Positions 45,422 through 54,745 of a stretch of 64,000 nucleotides of DNA are shown here, in pieces. The notes under the pieces are model-generated. The model ran no database searches, was not told the DNA's origin, and worked only from the letters and a program-made list of their open reading frames with translations. Position 1 is the first letter of the stretch; every line of letters starts with the position of its first letter. The DNA comes from Nitrospirota bacterium (GTDB lineage Bacteria; Nitrospirota; Nitrospiria; Nitrospirales; Nitrospiraceae), in the NCBI GenBank assembly GCA_030645475.1, contig JAUSMA010000015.1, positions 124,001 to 188,000 on the forward strand, written 5' to 3'. Both the position numbers and the translations under genes were made by a program.

Positions 45422-45772
45422 ATGCCTATGATGGAACGTATTGGAATGGGATTGGGAATCGCGTTGGTAGGTGCGCTCAGCGGAGCGCCGGTCTTCGCGG
45501 CGGATGCCCCGATCGAAGACGGATCGAAGATCGTGATCACCTCCCCCAAGGATGGAGACAAGGTCGCTGATAGCTTCGAGCTAAAGTACGAGTTGACCAA
45601 GGGATCCGAGGCTGCACATGCCCACGTGTACCTGGACACTCAATATCAGAAGGGCTTTCCCGGATCGTTCAAGGGCCTGAGCAAAGGGACGCACCAGATC
45701 ACCGTGACCGGCGCCAACAAAGATCACAAACTCGTCTCGGCAAGCCAGACCATCGCCGTCGAAGTCCAGTAG
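45422..45772 (+). CDS. Exported DUF4399-like protein
   Basis: A 116-residue product. ATG 45422 follows AAGGAGG and opens a signal peptide (MGLGIALVGALSGAPVFA, cut after FAA). The mature beta-rich domain has the pattern VITSPKDGDKVADSF, HAHVYLDTQYQKGFPG and KGTHQITVTGANKDHK, as in the DUF4399 family of periplasmic proteins. Function unknown. The earlier frame start at 45341 is rejected. A stem-loop follows the stop. Confidence 0.82.
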   Translation: MPMMERIGMGLGIALVGALSGAPVFAADAPIEDGSKIVITSPKDGDKVADSFELKYELTKGSEAAHAHVYLDTQYQKGFPGSFKGLSKGTHQITVTGANKDHKLVSASQTIAVEVQ

Positions 45773-45797
45773 CCTTCACACCTGTCATCGCAATGCC

Positions 45798-45827
45798 GCC
45801 GGGGTCTCTAGCGAAAGAGGCCCTGGC
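45798..45827 (+). terminator. Probable terminator after the DUF4399-like gene
   Basis: gccggggtctct and agaggccctggc pair over 12 positions, two of them as G-U, with a six-base loop. It lies 25 bases past the stop codon. No U-tract follows. Confidence 0.45.
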
Positions 45828-46162
45828 GCGCTGGGCTGCCCATACCACTTCCACGATTACGCGATCCTCCCTCGAAACAACTTCGACATCCACTTCCTTG
45901 ATTGATTAAAAAGAGTGAACGACGACGGAAATCAATCCTGCACGCATTCATATCCCCATTTTCGTTGTCACCTCGCCTTTGCTCTCAGCAAAACATGACT
46001 GCCGCACAAAATTGAAAGCATAAATGCAACAGAGCGTACAGGATTGTACGTATAAGTAGTCACCACAGTGCTAAGTGATTGATATTGCGACCTTGTCAAA
46101 CTGGATCGTAAATTGCTTTACCATCGTACAAGTTCGCCTATCTAATTAAAGGAGAGACGACG
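45828..46162. other. AT-rich gene-free region upstream of a zinc-ribbon gene
   Basis: This stretch is visibly richer in A and T than the rest of the core region, with no gene. It may hold regulatory signals for the small gene at 46163; several weak promoter-like pairs are present but none stands out. Confidence 0.4.
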
Positions 46163-46342
46163 ATGGATTGTCCGAAGTGCAAAGGGCTGATGATGTTGGA
46201 ACGATTCTCAGACTTCTTCTTGGTGTTCTATGCCTGGAAATGTATCAACTGCGGAGCGGTCATCGATCGAACGATCTCCAATAATCGGAGAAACAGCCTC
46301 GCCGCCAAAGCCGCGAAAGAAGCAGAAGAGGCTACGGTATAA
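46163..46342 (+). CDS. Small zinc-ribbon protein (59 residues)
   Basis: An ATG preceded by AAAGGAGAG opens 59 codons. MDCPKCKGLM and KCINCGAVID give two Cys-x-x-Cys knuckles about 25 residues apart, a zinc ribbon. Between them is an aromatic stretch (DFFLVFYAW), and the tail is Ala/Lys/Glu-rich. Small proteins of this shape are common in Nitrospirota and related phyla, without known function. Nucleic-acid or protein binding is possible. Confidence 0.75.
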   Translation: MDCPKCKGLMMLERFSDFFLVFYAWKCINCGAVIDRTISNNRRNSLAAKAAKEAEEATV

Positions 46343-46549
46343 TTCTCGGACCGGCAGACATCGGAACGCTGTCCTCGCACCTGCAGGTTTCGGCAATGAT
46401 CGGACCGGTGTACCTGGATACGCTTCTGACGGCAACAGACGATAGCCTTGGTGTGACAGCTCGGATTCCGCAATCACCTATCGACTCGTAGCGCGCGATC
46501 ACTCCACCCCACCGTTGACACGACATTCTCTGTCCCCTAGCCTACTCCT

Positions 46550-46759
46550 GTGAAAACCTTTTGGCTCGCTTTCTTAGAAGCCATCGGCGGGTATCTCGTC
46601 GGGCTGTTTGGCGGGATGCTGCTCACTGAATTTTTCTCCAGCAACACCCATGACACCTCAGTGGAAGCAGCGATGACCGGAGCGTTTGCCTTCGGCCCGC
46701 TTATGGCGTTGATTGCCGTGATCGCAGTCTTCCATTCGCGGTACTCTCGCACAGATTAG
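46550..46759 (+). CDS. Small membrane protein
   Basis: A 69-residue frame from GTG 46550 with two hydrophobic segments (AFLEAIGGYLVGLFGGMLL and GAFAFGPLMALIAVIAVF), the second preceded by an acidic turn. The composition is convincingly membrane-like, but no clear Shine-Dalgarno sequence precedes it and I do not recognise the family. Confidence 0.5.
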   Translation: MKTFWLAFLEAIGGYLVGLFGGMLLTEFFSSNTHDTSVEAAMTGAFAFGPLMALIAVIAVFHSRYSRTD

Positions 46760-46804
46760 CGCGCAGCGAATCGTGTTGAGGAAACTTCCAGGGGAGATCT
46801 TTGC

Positions 46805-47103
46805 ATGAACATAAGACTGATGTTTGCGTTGGTCTTTCTCCTGCTTCTCAACATACCGGTCTCTGCAGAAAGCACTTGCATGGAATGTCTCCAGGCCTCT
46901 CAGGAAGAGCTGATACATTGCCTCGAAACGCCATTAGCGAAGAGGATAAGCTGGCTTGCGACGAGCGCCAGCATGAGCAGGCCACGGCCTGCGAAGACGG
47001 CGAATGCAAGACGGAAAGAGAAGAACGAGAGAAACGAACTGACACTCCCCTCACAAAAACAGATCAGGGATTGAGCTGCGCATCCTTGCCCCGCCCCCGT
47101 TGA
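46805..47103 (+). pseudogene. Cys-rich secreted small protein with frameshift
   Basis: The frame from ATG 46805 (GGGGAG upstream) gives a signal peptide (LMFALVFLLLLNIPVSA) and then CMECLQASQEELIHCLET. Near 46930 protein-like sequence moves to another frame, with ISEEDKLACDERQHEQATACEDGECKT ending at 47103. Joined, they make a ~97-residue secreted protein with evenly spaced cysteines. The frame continuing from the start gives a basic, low-quality tail to 47074. A one-base indel in the gene or in the assembly is likely. The end overlaps the convergent glucosidase gene. Confidence 0.55.
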
Positions 47104-49157
47104 GCTGACCTCCCCTTCTTCTGCTGAGGCGATGGAGAGGCCACTTCCTTACGCTGCCGCACAACCACTCGTTTTACCGCAACTTCTCCAGCATCGGTCT
47201 GAATACTGAGATCTTCGAGTAGCGCTCTAAGCGGTTCTGCCACCGACCAGGCTTGGGCGAAACAGCCACGCGGCTGATGGGGCGCGTCGGCATCGAAAAT
47301 TTCCGACACCTGCCCCAGACAGCCTTCAGACAGATGCGCCTCAAGGCCTGCGAGAAAGCCACGGGCTTGCGTTCGTACCGCGACACTCCGACCGAATGTT
47401 TTTATCCAGGCTGTGACAAACGGACCCAACAAGAAGGGCCAAACCGTACCCTGGTGATAGGCGCCGTCGCGCTCCGTCACTCCTCCTTCATAGCGGGGCC
47501 GATAGCGACTATCGGCAGGCGAGAGCGTACGGAGCCCCACCGGTGTCAAAAGCTGCGCTTCGGCGAGACGAAGAATCTGCTGCGCGCGGTCGCGCGGGAC
47601 CAGATCGTCAACGAGGGAGATGGCATAGAGTTGATTAGGTCGAAGCGACGCATCATTCCCCTCCGGCCCATCGATCACATCGTAGAGGTACCCGCCCTGC
47701 TCGTACCAGAATCGATTACGGAATGACGCGATCGCACGATTACGATCATTCCGGCACCGATCGGCGTAATCCGCTTCATCGAATCGTCGCGCAAGGGTTT
47801 CCCCCACCGCCAAGGCTCGGACCCAGAGGGCTTGGATCTCGACTGGTTTTCCATGGCGCGGCGTGACGACCCAGTCGCCGACCTTCGCGTCCATCCAGGT
47901 CAGTTGCGTGCCTGGGACTCCACCTGTAATCAATCCATCCTCATCCATCCGAATCCCATAACGCGTGCCTCGGCGATAGCTATCAAGAATCTGTTTGACC
48001 GCAGGCCAGGCAATCTCACGAACACGAGCTTCGTCTCCCGACGCCTCAAGATAACGATCGATGGCATGAATAAACCACAGCGAAGCATCGATCGTGTTGT
48101 ACTCCGGCTGCTCACCCGCGTCCGGGAAACGGTTCGGCACCATGCCTTCCGAGACATGCGCAGCAAAAGATTCGATAACTTGCCAGGCGATATCCGTTCG
48201 GCCGGTGACGAGACAGAGGCCTGGCAACGAGATGAAGGTATCTCGCCCCCAATCAGTGAACCAGGGATACCCGGCAATGACCGTCTGCTGGCTCCCTCTT
48301 TGTGACAGATACTGTTCCGCAGCGCGCCACAGTTGATGTACCAATGGATCACTGCTGGGGGCTGATTGTTGAATACGCGCGCGGCGTTCCCGTTCGACAT
48401 CGATCAGAGCCGCGACATCGAGTGCGTTCATGGACTCGGTGGTAAAGACCAGGGGTGCATCCTCTCCGGCCTTGAGCTGGTACGTGAGCTCACCGGGCGA
48501 CCACCAGTCCTCTGCGTGATCGAGCCCTCGTTGTTGGTCGATGCTGAATTGGACCTGTCGAAACCAACTGGGCTCATGTCGGTACATTCCTGTATGGAAC
48601 GCATGCACCGCCGGAAGATCGCGATAGGGATGCCAGATCACCGTCTGGTCGCCCTCAGTGACGTTGCTGTCGAGCGCTGCATTTTCATGATGGGCAGAAT
48701 GGTAGTCGCGCCCGCTCAGCATTGGCCGTACGCGGAGCGTGACGGGGCATTTCATTTTTTTCAGCAGGCGCCATCGGACGATGACAAGATCGCGGCCTTG
48801 GACGCAGAGAATCTCTCGTTGGATCGAAAACCCGGCGCAGTCATAGGTCCAGGTCGGCCAGGGATCGGTGGTGAAACTGCCACAGGATTTGTATCCATCA
48901 GGATGGATGGTACCGGGATAGCAATTGCTCGAGAGGGGAATCGTCTGACCGTTCACCTCCACCCATTCTTCGAGGTGGTTGACCAGAACGAACCGTTCGC
49001 TCGGCGGCTTGCGGGCCACAAGCAACAACGCGTGATAGCGCCGCGTGTTCGCCCCGGCAACCGTGCCGGACGAGAATCCCCCGCGCCCGTTGGTCTCCAG
49101 CCATTCGAAGCTCAACGCTCGGCCTAAATCTTGACATGTGGTTGCGTCAACCTTCAT
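47064..49157 (-). CDS. Glycogen-debranching amylo-alpha-1,6-glucosidase-like enzyme
   Basis: A 697-residue protein with two domains. Residues ~15-240 are a beta-sandwich typical of bacterial GDE N-termini (LETNGRGGFSSGTVAGANTRRYHALL). Residues ~280-660 are the (alpha/alpha)6 barrel of GDE_C/GH133, with GYPWFTDWGRDTFISLPGL, EYNTIDASLWFIHA and HQGTVWPFLLGPF. The tail is Lys/Arg-rich. It should hydrolyse alpha-1,6 branch points of glycogen-like glucans in the cytosol. The next upstream gene is another (alpha/alpha)6 glucosidase, 79 bases away. Confidence 0.92.
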   Translation of the reverse strand: MKVDATTCQDLGRALSFEWLETNGRGGFSSGTVAGANTRRYHALLLVARKPPSERFVLVNHLEEWVEVNGQTIPLSSNCYPGTIHPDGYKSCGSFTTDPWPTWTYDCAGFSIQREILCVQGRDLVIVRWRLLKKMKCPVTLRVRPMLSGRDYHSAHHENAALDSNVTEGDQTVIWHPYRDLPAVHAFHTGMYRHEPSWFRQVQFSIDQQRGLDHAEDWWSPGELTYQLKAGEDAPLVFTTESMNALDVAALIDVERERRARIQQSAPSSDPLVHQLWRAAEQYLSQRGSQQTVIAGYPWFTDWGRDTFISLPGLCLVTGRTDIAWQVIESFAAHVSEGMVPNRFPDAGEQPEYNTIDASLWFIHAIDRYLEASGDEARVREIAWPAVKQILDSYRRGTRYGIRMDEDGLITGGVPGTQLTWMDAKVGDWVVTPRHGKPVEIQALWVRALAVGETLARRFDEADYADRCRNDRNRAIASFRNRFWYEQGGYLYDVIDGPEGNDASLRPNQLYAISLVDDLVPRDRAQQILRLAEAQLLTPVGLRTLSPADSRYRPRYEGGVTERDGAYHQGTVWPFLLGPFVTAWIKTFGRSVAVRTQARGFLAGLEAHLSEGCLGQVSEIFDADAPHQPRGCFAQAWSVAEPLRALLEDLSIQTDAGEVAVKRVVVRQRKEVASPSPQQKKGRSAQRGRGKDAQLNP

Positions 49158-49174
49158 GGCTTCTCTCTCATTCG

Positions 49175-49233
49175 GAGCGTATGGCCGATGGCAAGAATTT
49201 CTCGCTATACGCTATCAGCCATTTGCCATAAGC
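49175..49233. repeat. Scrambled hairpin repeat between the two glucosidase genes
   Basis: gagcgtatggccgatggcaa is answered by ctatacgctatcagcc and atttgccata on the other strand: the same phrases in changed order. It fills the 79-base gap. It uses different phrases from the 5926/8349/12622 group but has the same jumbled-palindrome design. Confidence 0.45.
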
Positions 49234-49236
49234 GCC

Positions 49237-51918
49237 CTATTCTCCGGATTGCTGAATCAGCTTCGCCACCAATCCCGTCCATCCCGTCTGATGGCTCGCT
49301 CCAATTCCGGCTCCATTGTCCCCATGAAAATATTCATAGAACAAGACGTTGTTGCGCCAATGTGGATCGTCTTGAAAGATCTTGGCACCGCCGAATACCG
49401 GACGTTTACCTTCCGAGTTTTGGAGAAAGATGTGCGTCAAACGGTGTGAGATCTCGGCTGCCACTTGCCAGAGAGTGGAGTGACGGCCCGATCCTGTCGG
49501 ACATTCCACCCGATACTGGTCGCCGAAAAAATAGTGGAACTTTTGCAGGGACTCGATCAGGAGGTAGTTGACCGGAAACCAAATCGGTCCACGCCAATTC
49601 GAATTACCCCCGAACAAGCCCGTCCCGGACTCTGCCGGCTCATAGTCCACGCGATGCTCATGGCCCATAACCGACACCACATAGGGATGATCTTTGTGAT
49701 AGCGCGAGAGGGCGCGGATGCCGTAGGGAGACAAAAACTCTTCTTCATCCAGCAAATATCCCAGCACAGACTTCAGCCGATCGCGGCTGACGAGCGAGAG
49801 AAAGCGCCGCACGCCGCCGTCGTAGGACTGCATTTCCAGATGCTGAGAAAAGTCAGGCCGGTTCTCGATGAACCATTGCATCCGGTGCTTGAAACGAGGG
49901 AGGCTGTCGATGAGCTCCGAATCGAGCGTCTCGACCGCGAACAGGGGAATAAGCCCCACCATGGAGCGGACCTTCATGTGCGTCGTTTCTCCGTTCGGCA
50001 AGTGCAGCACGTCGTAGAAGAACCCGTCCTCGCGATCCCACAACTCGATCTTCTCCCCGCCGATGTTATTCATTGCGCGACAGATGTAGACGAAGTGCTC
50101 GAAGAATTTGCTGGCGACGTCTTCGTAGGCCAGATTCTCACGAGCCAGCTCGAGCGCGATCGTCAGCATGTTGAGGCAATACATACCCATCCAACTGGTG
50201 GCATCCGACTGTTCGATATGGCCGCCGGTGGGTAATGGCGCGCTCCGGTCGAAGACCCCGATGTTGTCCAGGCCGAGAAAGCCGCCTTGGAAGATGTTCT
50301 TTCCCTCGGCATCTTTGCGATTAACCCACCAGGTGAAGTTCAGCAGCAGTTTGTGGAACACGCGCTCCAAGAAGCGGCGATCGCCGACCCCTGTGCGTTT
50401 CTTGTCGATCTTATAGATACGCCAAGCCGCCCAGGCATGGACCGGCGGATTTACGTCGCCGAAGGCCCATTCGTAAGCCGGAATCTGTCCGTTGGGATGC
50501 ATGTACCACTCACGCAGCATCAGGACGAGCTGTTGTTTGGCAAAGGTCGAATCGACGAGCGCGAGCGGAATACAGTGAAACGCGAGATCCCACGCCGCAT
50601 ACCAGGGGTATTCCCACTTGTCCGGCATCGAAATGACATCGGCGTTATAGAGATGCATCCAATCCGAGTTGCGGCCGTGAAGACGCTCTCGCGGCGGTTC
50701 CTCTTCTGTCGGGTCGCCTTTGAGCCATCGGTTCACATCGTAGTGATAAAACTGTTTACTCCAGAGCAATCCGGCAAAGGCTTGCCGCTGCACCAGGCGC
50801 GCGTCCTCCGACAGATTGCTCGGGGCAAGACGGTCATAGAACTCGTCCGCTTCCTTGAGTCGTGTCGCAAACACGGTGTCGAAGTCTTGCTTCGCGAAAC
50901 CCGGGCTCTGTGCCTCGTTGGTCAATCGCAAGCGAACGGTCTTGGCCTCGCCGGACGCGAGTGTGAGCACATACTGGGCCGCGGCCTTGGTGCCGAGGTG
51001 ATCCGGATTCACCGCATCCTTCTCACCCTGCACGATATAGTCGTGAAAGCTGTCTTTCACATACCGGGCGCCCTCCTGATCGCCGTAGAGCCGGCGCGTG
51101 TTGGTGTCATTTTCCGTGAAAAGCAGGCTGGGCTCGCCCTCGCACAGTAGCCGGCGCAGGCCATAGTACTCATGCTGCGTCTCGATCACACTCATCCGGT
51201 CTACCGGCTCACCTTGCTTGAAACGGGGGCGGCGAATGTCCGAACCCCAGGACCAGGTATTGCGAAACCAGATGGTCGGAAGCAGCGTGAGTTCGGCCTG
51301 CTCGGGGCCACGATTCACGACCTGGATACGGATGCACAGATCTTCTGGCGACGCCTTGGCATATTCCACAAAGACGTCGAAGTAGCGGTTGTCGTCGAAC
51401 ACCCCGCTGTCGATCAATTCAAACTCCGGTTCTTGCCGCCCCCGACAGCGATTTTCCTCGACCAGCCGCGTATAGGGGAACGCCGCCTGCGGGTATTTGT
51501 AGAGATATTTCATGTAGGAATGCGTCGGCGTGGAGTCCAGATAGAAGTAGCACTCCTTCACATCCTCGCCGTGATTGCCTTCGTTGCCGGTAAGGCCGAA
51601 CATGCGTTCCTTCAAAATAGGATCGCGTCCGTTCCACAGGGCCACGGCAAAACAGATGAGTTGGTGGCGATCGCAGATGCCGGCAAGCCCGTCCTCGTTC
51701 CAGCGATAGGCGCGTGACCTGGCATGATCGTGGGGAACGGCCTCCCAGGACGTCCCGTGAGGACTATAATCCTCGCGCACGGTTCCCCAAGCCCGTTCGC
51801 TCAGATAGGGACCCCATCGTTTCCAGTGGCGCTGACGCTTGGCGTCCTCTTCGAGGCGCTGCTGTTCTGCCAGGATCGGTGGTGGAGAAGCGGAGGCGGT
51901 CCGAGAATGAGAGGCCAT
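49237..51918 (-). CDS. MGH1/GH63-like glucosidase
   Basis: An 893-residue cytosolic protein from ATG 51918 (GAAGGAG upstream); the frame running to 52104 is not needed. The opening [36 protein letters not shown]-like region and [14 protein letters not shown] mark the family of mannosylglycerate hydrolase/GH63-type (alpha/alpha)6 glucosidases. Barrel motifs include [48 protein letters not shown] and [16 protein letters not shown] role in turnover of alpha-glucosides or compatible solutes is inferred. It is probably co-transcribed with the GDE-like gene. Confidence 0.87.
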   Translation of the reverse strand: MASHSRTASASPPPILAEQQRLEEDAKRQRHWKRWGPYLSERAWGTVREDYSPHGTSWEAVPHDHARSRAYRWNEDGLAGICDRHQLICFAVALWNGRDPILKERMFGLTGNEGNHGEDVKECYFYLDSTPTHSYMKYLYKYPQAAFPYTRLVEENRCRGRQEPEFELIDSGVFDDNRYFDVFVEYAKASPEDLCIRIQVVNRGPEQAELTLLPTIWFRNTWSWGSDIRRPRFKQGEPVDRMSVIETQHEYYGLRRLLCEGEPSLLFTENDTNTRRLYGDQEGARYVKDSFHDYIVQGEKDAVNPDHLGTKAAAQYVLTLASGEAKTVRLRLTNEAQSPGFAKQDFDTVFATRLKEADEFYDRLAPSNLSEDARLVQRQAFAGLLWSKQFYHYDVNRWLKGDPTEEEPPRERLHGRNSDWMHLYNADVISMPDKWEYPWYAAWDLAFHCIPLALVDSTFAKQQLVLMLREWYMHPNGQIPAYEWAFGDVNPPVHAWAAWRIYKIDKKRTGVGDRRFLERVFHKLLLNFTWWVNRKDAEGKNIFQGGFLGLDNIGVFDRSAPLPTGGHIEQSDATSWMGMYCLNMLTIALELARENLAYEDVASKFFEHFVYICRAMNNIGGEKIELWDREDGFFYDVLHLPNGETTHMKVRSMVGLIPLFAVETLDSELIDSLPRFKHRMQWFIENRPDFSQHLEMQSYDGGVRRFLSLVSRDRLKSVLGYLLDEEEFLSPYGIRALSRYHKDHPYVVSVMGHEHRVDYEPAESGTGLFGGNSNWRGPIWFPVNYLLIESLQKFHYFFGDQYRVECPTGSGRHSTLWQVAAEISHRLTHIFLQNSEGKRPVFGGAKIFQDDPHWRNNVLFYEYFHGDNGAGIGASHQTGWTGLVAKLIQQSGE

Positions 51919-52185
51919 ATGACTCCTTCGGTAGAAACGGGACACAACTAGAGTCGGCCTGGGGCGGCAAGTCTTACAGCAGGCTAGTATTGGGCGCCCG
52001 TGGTAGTCAAGCGGAGACGATAGACCGATGAGCCCCCTGTGATGAACAGGGTCTACCAGTCTTCTGCCTGTGCGACATCGGACGGGCTGTCGGGTCCCGA
52101 TCATGCCACTACAGGGGCACCCGCCTGACAGGTGCGCGCCCTTACAGCCTGCACTGAAATGAGAAAAATACGTGGGAGGATTATA

Positions 52186-52230
52186 TGGTGAGCCGGCTGG
52201 GCCTCGAACCCAGGACCCTCGCCTTAAAAG
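52186..52230 (-). other. tRNA-Lys(TTT) 3' fragment, integration (att) site
   Basis: The minus strand holds the 3' 45 bases of a tRNA gene. Starting at the anticodon loop (CTTTTAA, anticodon TTT), it continues through the 3' anticodon stem GGCGA, a complete T arm (CTGGGTTCGAGGCCCAG), the acceptor strand CCGGCTC and ACCA. The 5' half is missing: the sequence right of 52230 does not pair. Such fragments are left when an element inserts in a tRNA gene and rebuilds the intact gene at its far end. Confidence 0.85.
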
Positions 52231-52359
52231 CTCGAAAAGACCAATAATATCAATGGCTTGAAATCGTTAAGGTTTCCCCGTTTTTTCTTTACGAACAAGG
52301 ACTTGGGACGTTTCTATGCATTCCATTGATTCTGTAGATTACGATCCATTGTGCAGAGT

Positions 52360-52379
52360 TTTAGCACAAATTTAGCACA
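52360..52379 (+). repeat. Tandem 9-base repeats near the island end
   Basis: tttagcaca occurs at 52360 and again at 52371, eleven bases apart, about 130 bases inside the att fragment. One helical turn of spacing near an attachment site suggests arm-type sites for the recombinase; this is an inference. Confidence 0.4.
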
Positions 52380-52452
52380 GCGTTCGGGTGCCTCAGATCA
52401 ACCCGCATGGTCTGTTGCAAATATGCCAGTTATGGCATAGCATGAAAATGTA

Positions 52453-52572
52453 ATGAAGCCGGTTCATGTTGTTGGAACGTCTCGCGAGGATCTGCGTGAG
52501 CTCCCTGAGCCGGTGCAGGAAACCGCTGGCTTTCAGCTGTTCAAAATTCAACAAGGGAAAAAGCCTGATGAG
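52453..52572 (+). pseudogene. Truncated RelE/Gp49-type toxin
   Basis: The first ~40 codons (MKPVHVVGTSREDLRELP, VQETAGFQLFKIQQGKKPDE) match the N-terminus of the phage Gp49-like/RelE toxin family. The conserved remainder of the family (the G-V-R-E-I-R and F-R-V-I-Y strands) is missing. After about 52572 the frame carries out-of-frame antitoxin sequence to 52707. An internal deletion joined toxin start and antitoxin start. Toxin activity should be lost. Confidence 0.72.
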
Positions 52573-53281
52573 AGGAAGGCCTGTGAAACGCGCCACGGTG
52601 ACGAAGGGCAGTGGGAATATCTTTCGAGACATGGGGTTTTCGGAAGAACGGTCCGCGGAACTGATTCTGAAAAGCAGTTTACTGCAAGCGCTTCAGGAGA
52701 CGATTAGGGGGCGAGGCTGGAAGCAGGCGGAAGCGGCAACCCAACTCGGTATTGACCAAGCCAAGATCTCGAAGATCCTCGCCGGCCAGATGGCCGGGTT
52801 CTCGGTTGAACGCCTGGTTCATTTTCTCTCGTTACTAGGCCAAGATGTAGAAGTGACCGTGCAGCGGGCTCCGCGCGGACAGCGATACGGAACAGTTCGC
52901 GCGAAGGGATCCAGACGAGCGAGTACGGTTTATGGCAGCTCGATCGAAGAACCTGTCATGATCAAAAACGGCATGCGGCCGGTTCATCCAGGAGAAATCC
53001 TGTTCGAGGAATTCATGAAGCCGACAGAGCCGCCGATCAATGCCAATATTCTTGCCAAGGCCCTCGAAGTTCCGGCGAACCGGATCACGGCAATTATCAA
53101 AGGCCAGCGAGGGATTACGGGCGATACCGCGGTACGTCTAGCGACGTTTTTCAACACCACCGCTGAATTCTGGATGAACCTGCAGAAAACCTATGAGCTG
53201 CGCCTGGCGGAAAGAGCTCTGCCTGGGATGGTCATCAAGCACATCGAACAGCACAGGGATGCGCTGGTATCGGCCGGATGA
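52568..53281 (+). CDS. Fused double antitoxin (XRE-type plus HigA-type)
   Basis: A 237-residue protein from ATG 52568. Residues ~10-100 are the antitoxin that usually partners Gp49-like toxins (TKGSGNIFRDMGF, WKQAEAATQLGIDQAKISKILAGQ, FSVERLVHFLSLLGQDVEV). After a basic linker, residues ~130-237 are a HigA/VapI-type helix-turn-helix antitoxin (MRPVHPGEILFEEFM, NRITAIIKGQRGITGDTAVRLATFF, AEFWMNLQKTYEL). A second ATG near 52960 marks where an independent HigA gene could once have begun. No intact cognate toxin for either half is present. Confidence 0.85.
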   Translation: MRGRPVKRATVTKGSGNIFRDMGFSEERSAELILKSSLLQALQETIRGRGWKQAEAATQLGIDQAKISKILAGQMAGFSVERLVHFLSLLGQDVEVTVQRAPRGQRYGTVRAKGSRRASTVYGSSIEEPVMIKNGMRPVHPGEILFEEFMKPTEPPINANILAKALEVPANRITAIIKGQRGITGDTAVRLATFFNTTAEFWMNLQKTYELRLAERALPGMVIKHIEQHRDALVSAG

Positions 53282-53669
53282 TGGTGCGACATTCCATATT
53301 GGGCTATCTCAGTCCGATGGAGTTCGAAATACACGTTGCGTAGGCTGGTGTCAGCCAAACCGGCAGCATCCCATAGTCTGTCTGGTCTATCTGGTTGGGT
53401 TTTCGATTCGGCCAACGCAACAAACGGGACAGGCCTTACAAACTTGCGCCCCGTCTCGCTCGTCCAGTCTGTCTCGCATTTCTCGCGGCTCCGTTCTTGG
53501 ACACGCGCAGAGGGAGACCCTCTAAAGGAAGAAAATAGAAGAATAGTGGTCTCAGTAGCAGAAAAGACTCCCGTTACATGTTCCGCGCTTCAATATGTCA
53601 ATAGTCCTGCCTGACTCCGACTCCGGATCTTGGCAGCCATTTAGGCAGGAAATGTTCCTGTACTGTACC
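53282..53669. other. Gene-free stretch between antitoxin and GHKL ATPase genes
   Basis: No plausible gene in either strand. It includes a T/G-rich phrase (agtctgtctggtctatctgg at 53378-53397) of the low-complexity type common between Nitrospira genes. The convergent genes on both sides should end here, but I see no clear terminator. Confidence 0.45.
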
Positions 53670-54692
53670 TCATCTGTCCAGAAAGTCCCTGGCCAACATT
53701 TGGGAAGCAGTGGATGCTGACAACACTGCACTTTTCCCAAATCTTGCCGCTACTTCATAACCCTCTTCACGAAACTGCTTAAGCTTTGAACTAATATCCT
53801 GAATAGAATCCACACAAAGGCTCAGACGAAGGGCTGTACCCTCAAATGGAATCTGCACATCAGTTTTATCTTTTGCCTTAAGGAGTAATCCACAATCGCC
53901 GCTTGCAATAAAAAAATTACCTCCATTTCTACAAAGGCGGCTGGTCATATACAGTCCAAACCCTGAATTAGCCCATACATTATATCTAGCTTCATTTCTT
54001 TGCTTATGAGCTTTCCCTGAAATTCCTGGCATCAATGCGAGACGTAACGCATCCCCACCTGAATCAAATTGTAGCTTCGGATTTTCCCTGAGGGCAGCAC
54101 CAATTCCAATACCACGATCAACAAGTCCTAATTCGACAGTGCCCTTCTTAGGCCAGTATTGAGCACAAAGCCCGAACTGACTGGACTCACTATGTTCAAC
54201 AACATTTCGCATAATTTCTCGAAGCGAGTAGGCTAGAGCATCGAATAGGGATCCAGAATCATTTTGACAAAGAATACTGGAGATATCTTGGCTTCTAGAT
54301 TCAATTGTCTCAGCGACTGCCACATGAGATTCCGCAGCTTCTCGCCTAAGCTGATCACACTCAAAGAGAGTTATCGGAAAATGAGTTTGACTGCCAGGCG
54401 CCTCTCCGGGAGATTTCCCGAAATCCACACGGAAAGCCCTGAAAAACCCCATATGAGCTGCATAGCCCATGTGTCGATGATTACTAACTGAAAATTTAGC
54501 GGACGGATATTTGTCCACACATCGTTGAACTTCACTCGAGATATACAGGAGTGAAAATGGCGAAACCCAGCCTACTTTGCCAAAGTCAAAAAGGTACTCA
54601 TCAGCTGGAGGTAAGGATCTCAACTGTATGGCAAACTCTATGCTTCCAGCAAGATTTAGCCCATTCGGAACATTCACAACATATTGCTGCAT
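53670..54692 (-). CDS. GHKL ATPase with STAS-like flanking domains
   Basis: A 340-residue protein. Residues ~1-100 look like a STAS-type domain (YVVNVPNGLNLAGSIEFA, DEYLFDFGKVGWVSPFSLLY). Residues ~150-290 are a histidine-kinase-like ATPase fold with N-box LREIMRNVVEHS, G1 box LVDRGIGIG and G2 box SGFGLYMTSRL. No phospho-acceptor His domain or receiver is present. The C-terminal ~50 residues again look STAS-like. Codon third positions are more AT-rich than in the core genes, suggesting separate origin. Such proteins occur as regulators or stand-alone defence-island genes; function here is unknown. Confidence 0.75.
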   Translation of the reverse strand: MQQYVVNVPNGLNLAGSIEFAIQLRSLPPADEYLFDFGKVGWVSPFSLLYISSEVQRCVDKYPSAKFSVSNHRHMGYAAHMGFFRAFRVDFGKSPGEAPGSQTHFPITLFECDQLRREAAESHVAVAETIESRSQDISSILCQNDSGSLFDALAYSLREIMRNVVEHSESSQFGLCAQYWPKKGTVELGLVDRGIGIGAALRENPKLQFDSGGDALRLALMPGISGKAHKQRNEARYNVWANSGFGLYMTSRLCRNGGNFFIASGDCGLLLKAKDKTDVQIPFEGTALRLSLCVDSIQDISSKLKQFREEGYEVAARFGKSAVLSASTASQMLARDFLDR

Positions 54693-54745
54693 GCCATTTT
54701 CCTATGGGGAGCAAGATCGAACAGGCGCGGGGTCACATCTGCAAA

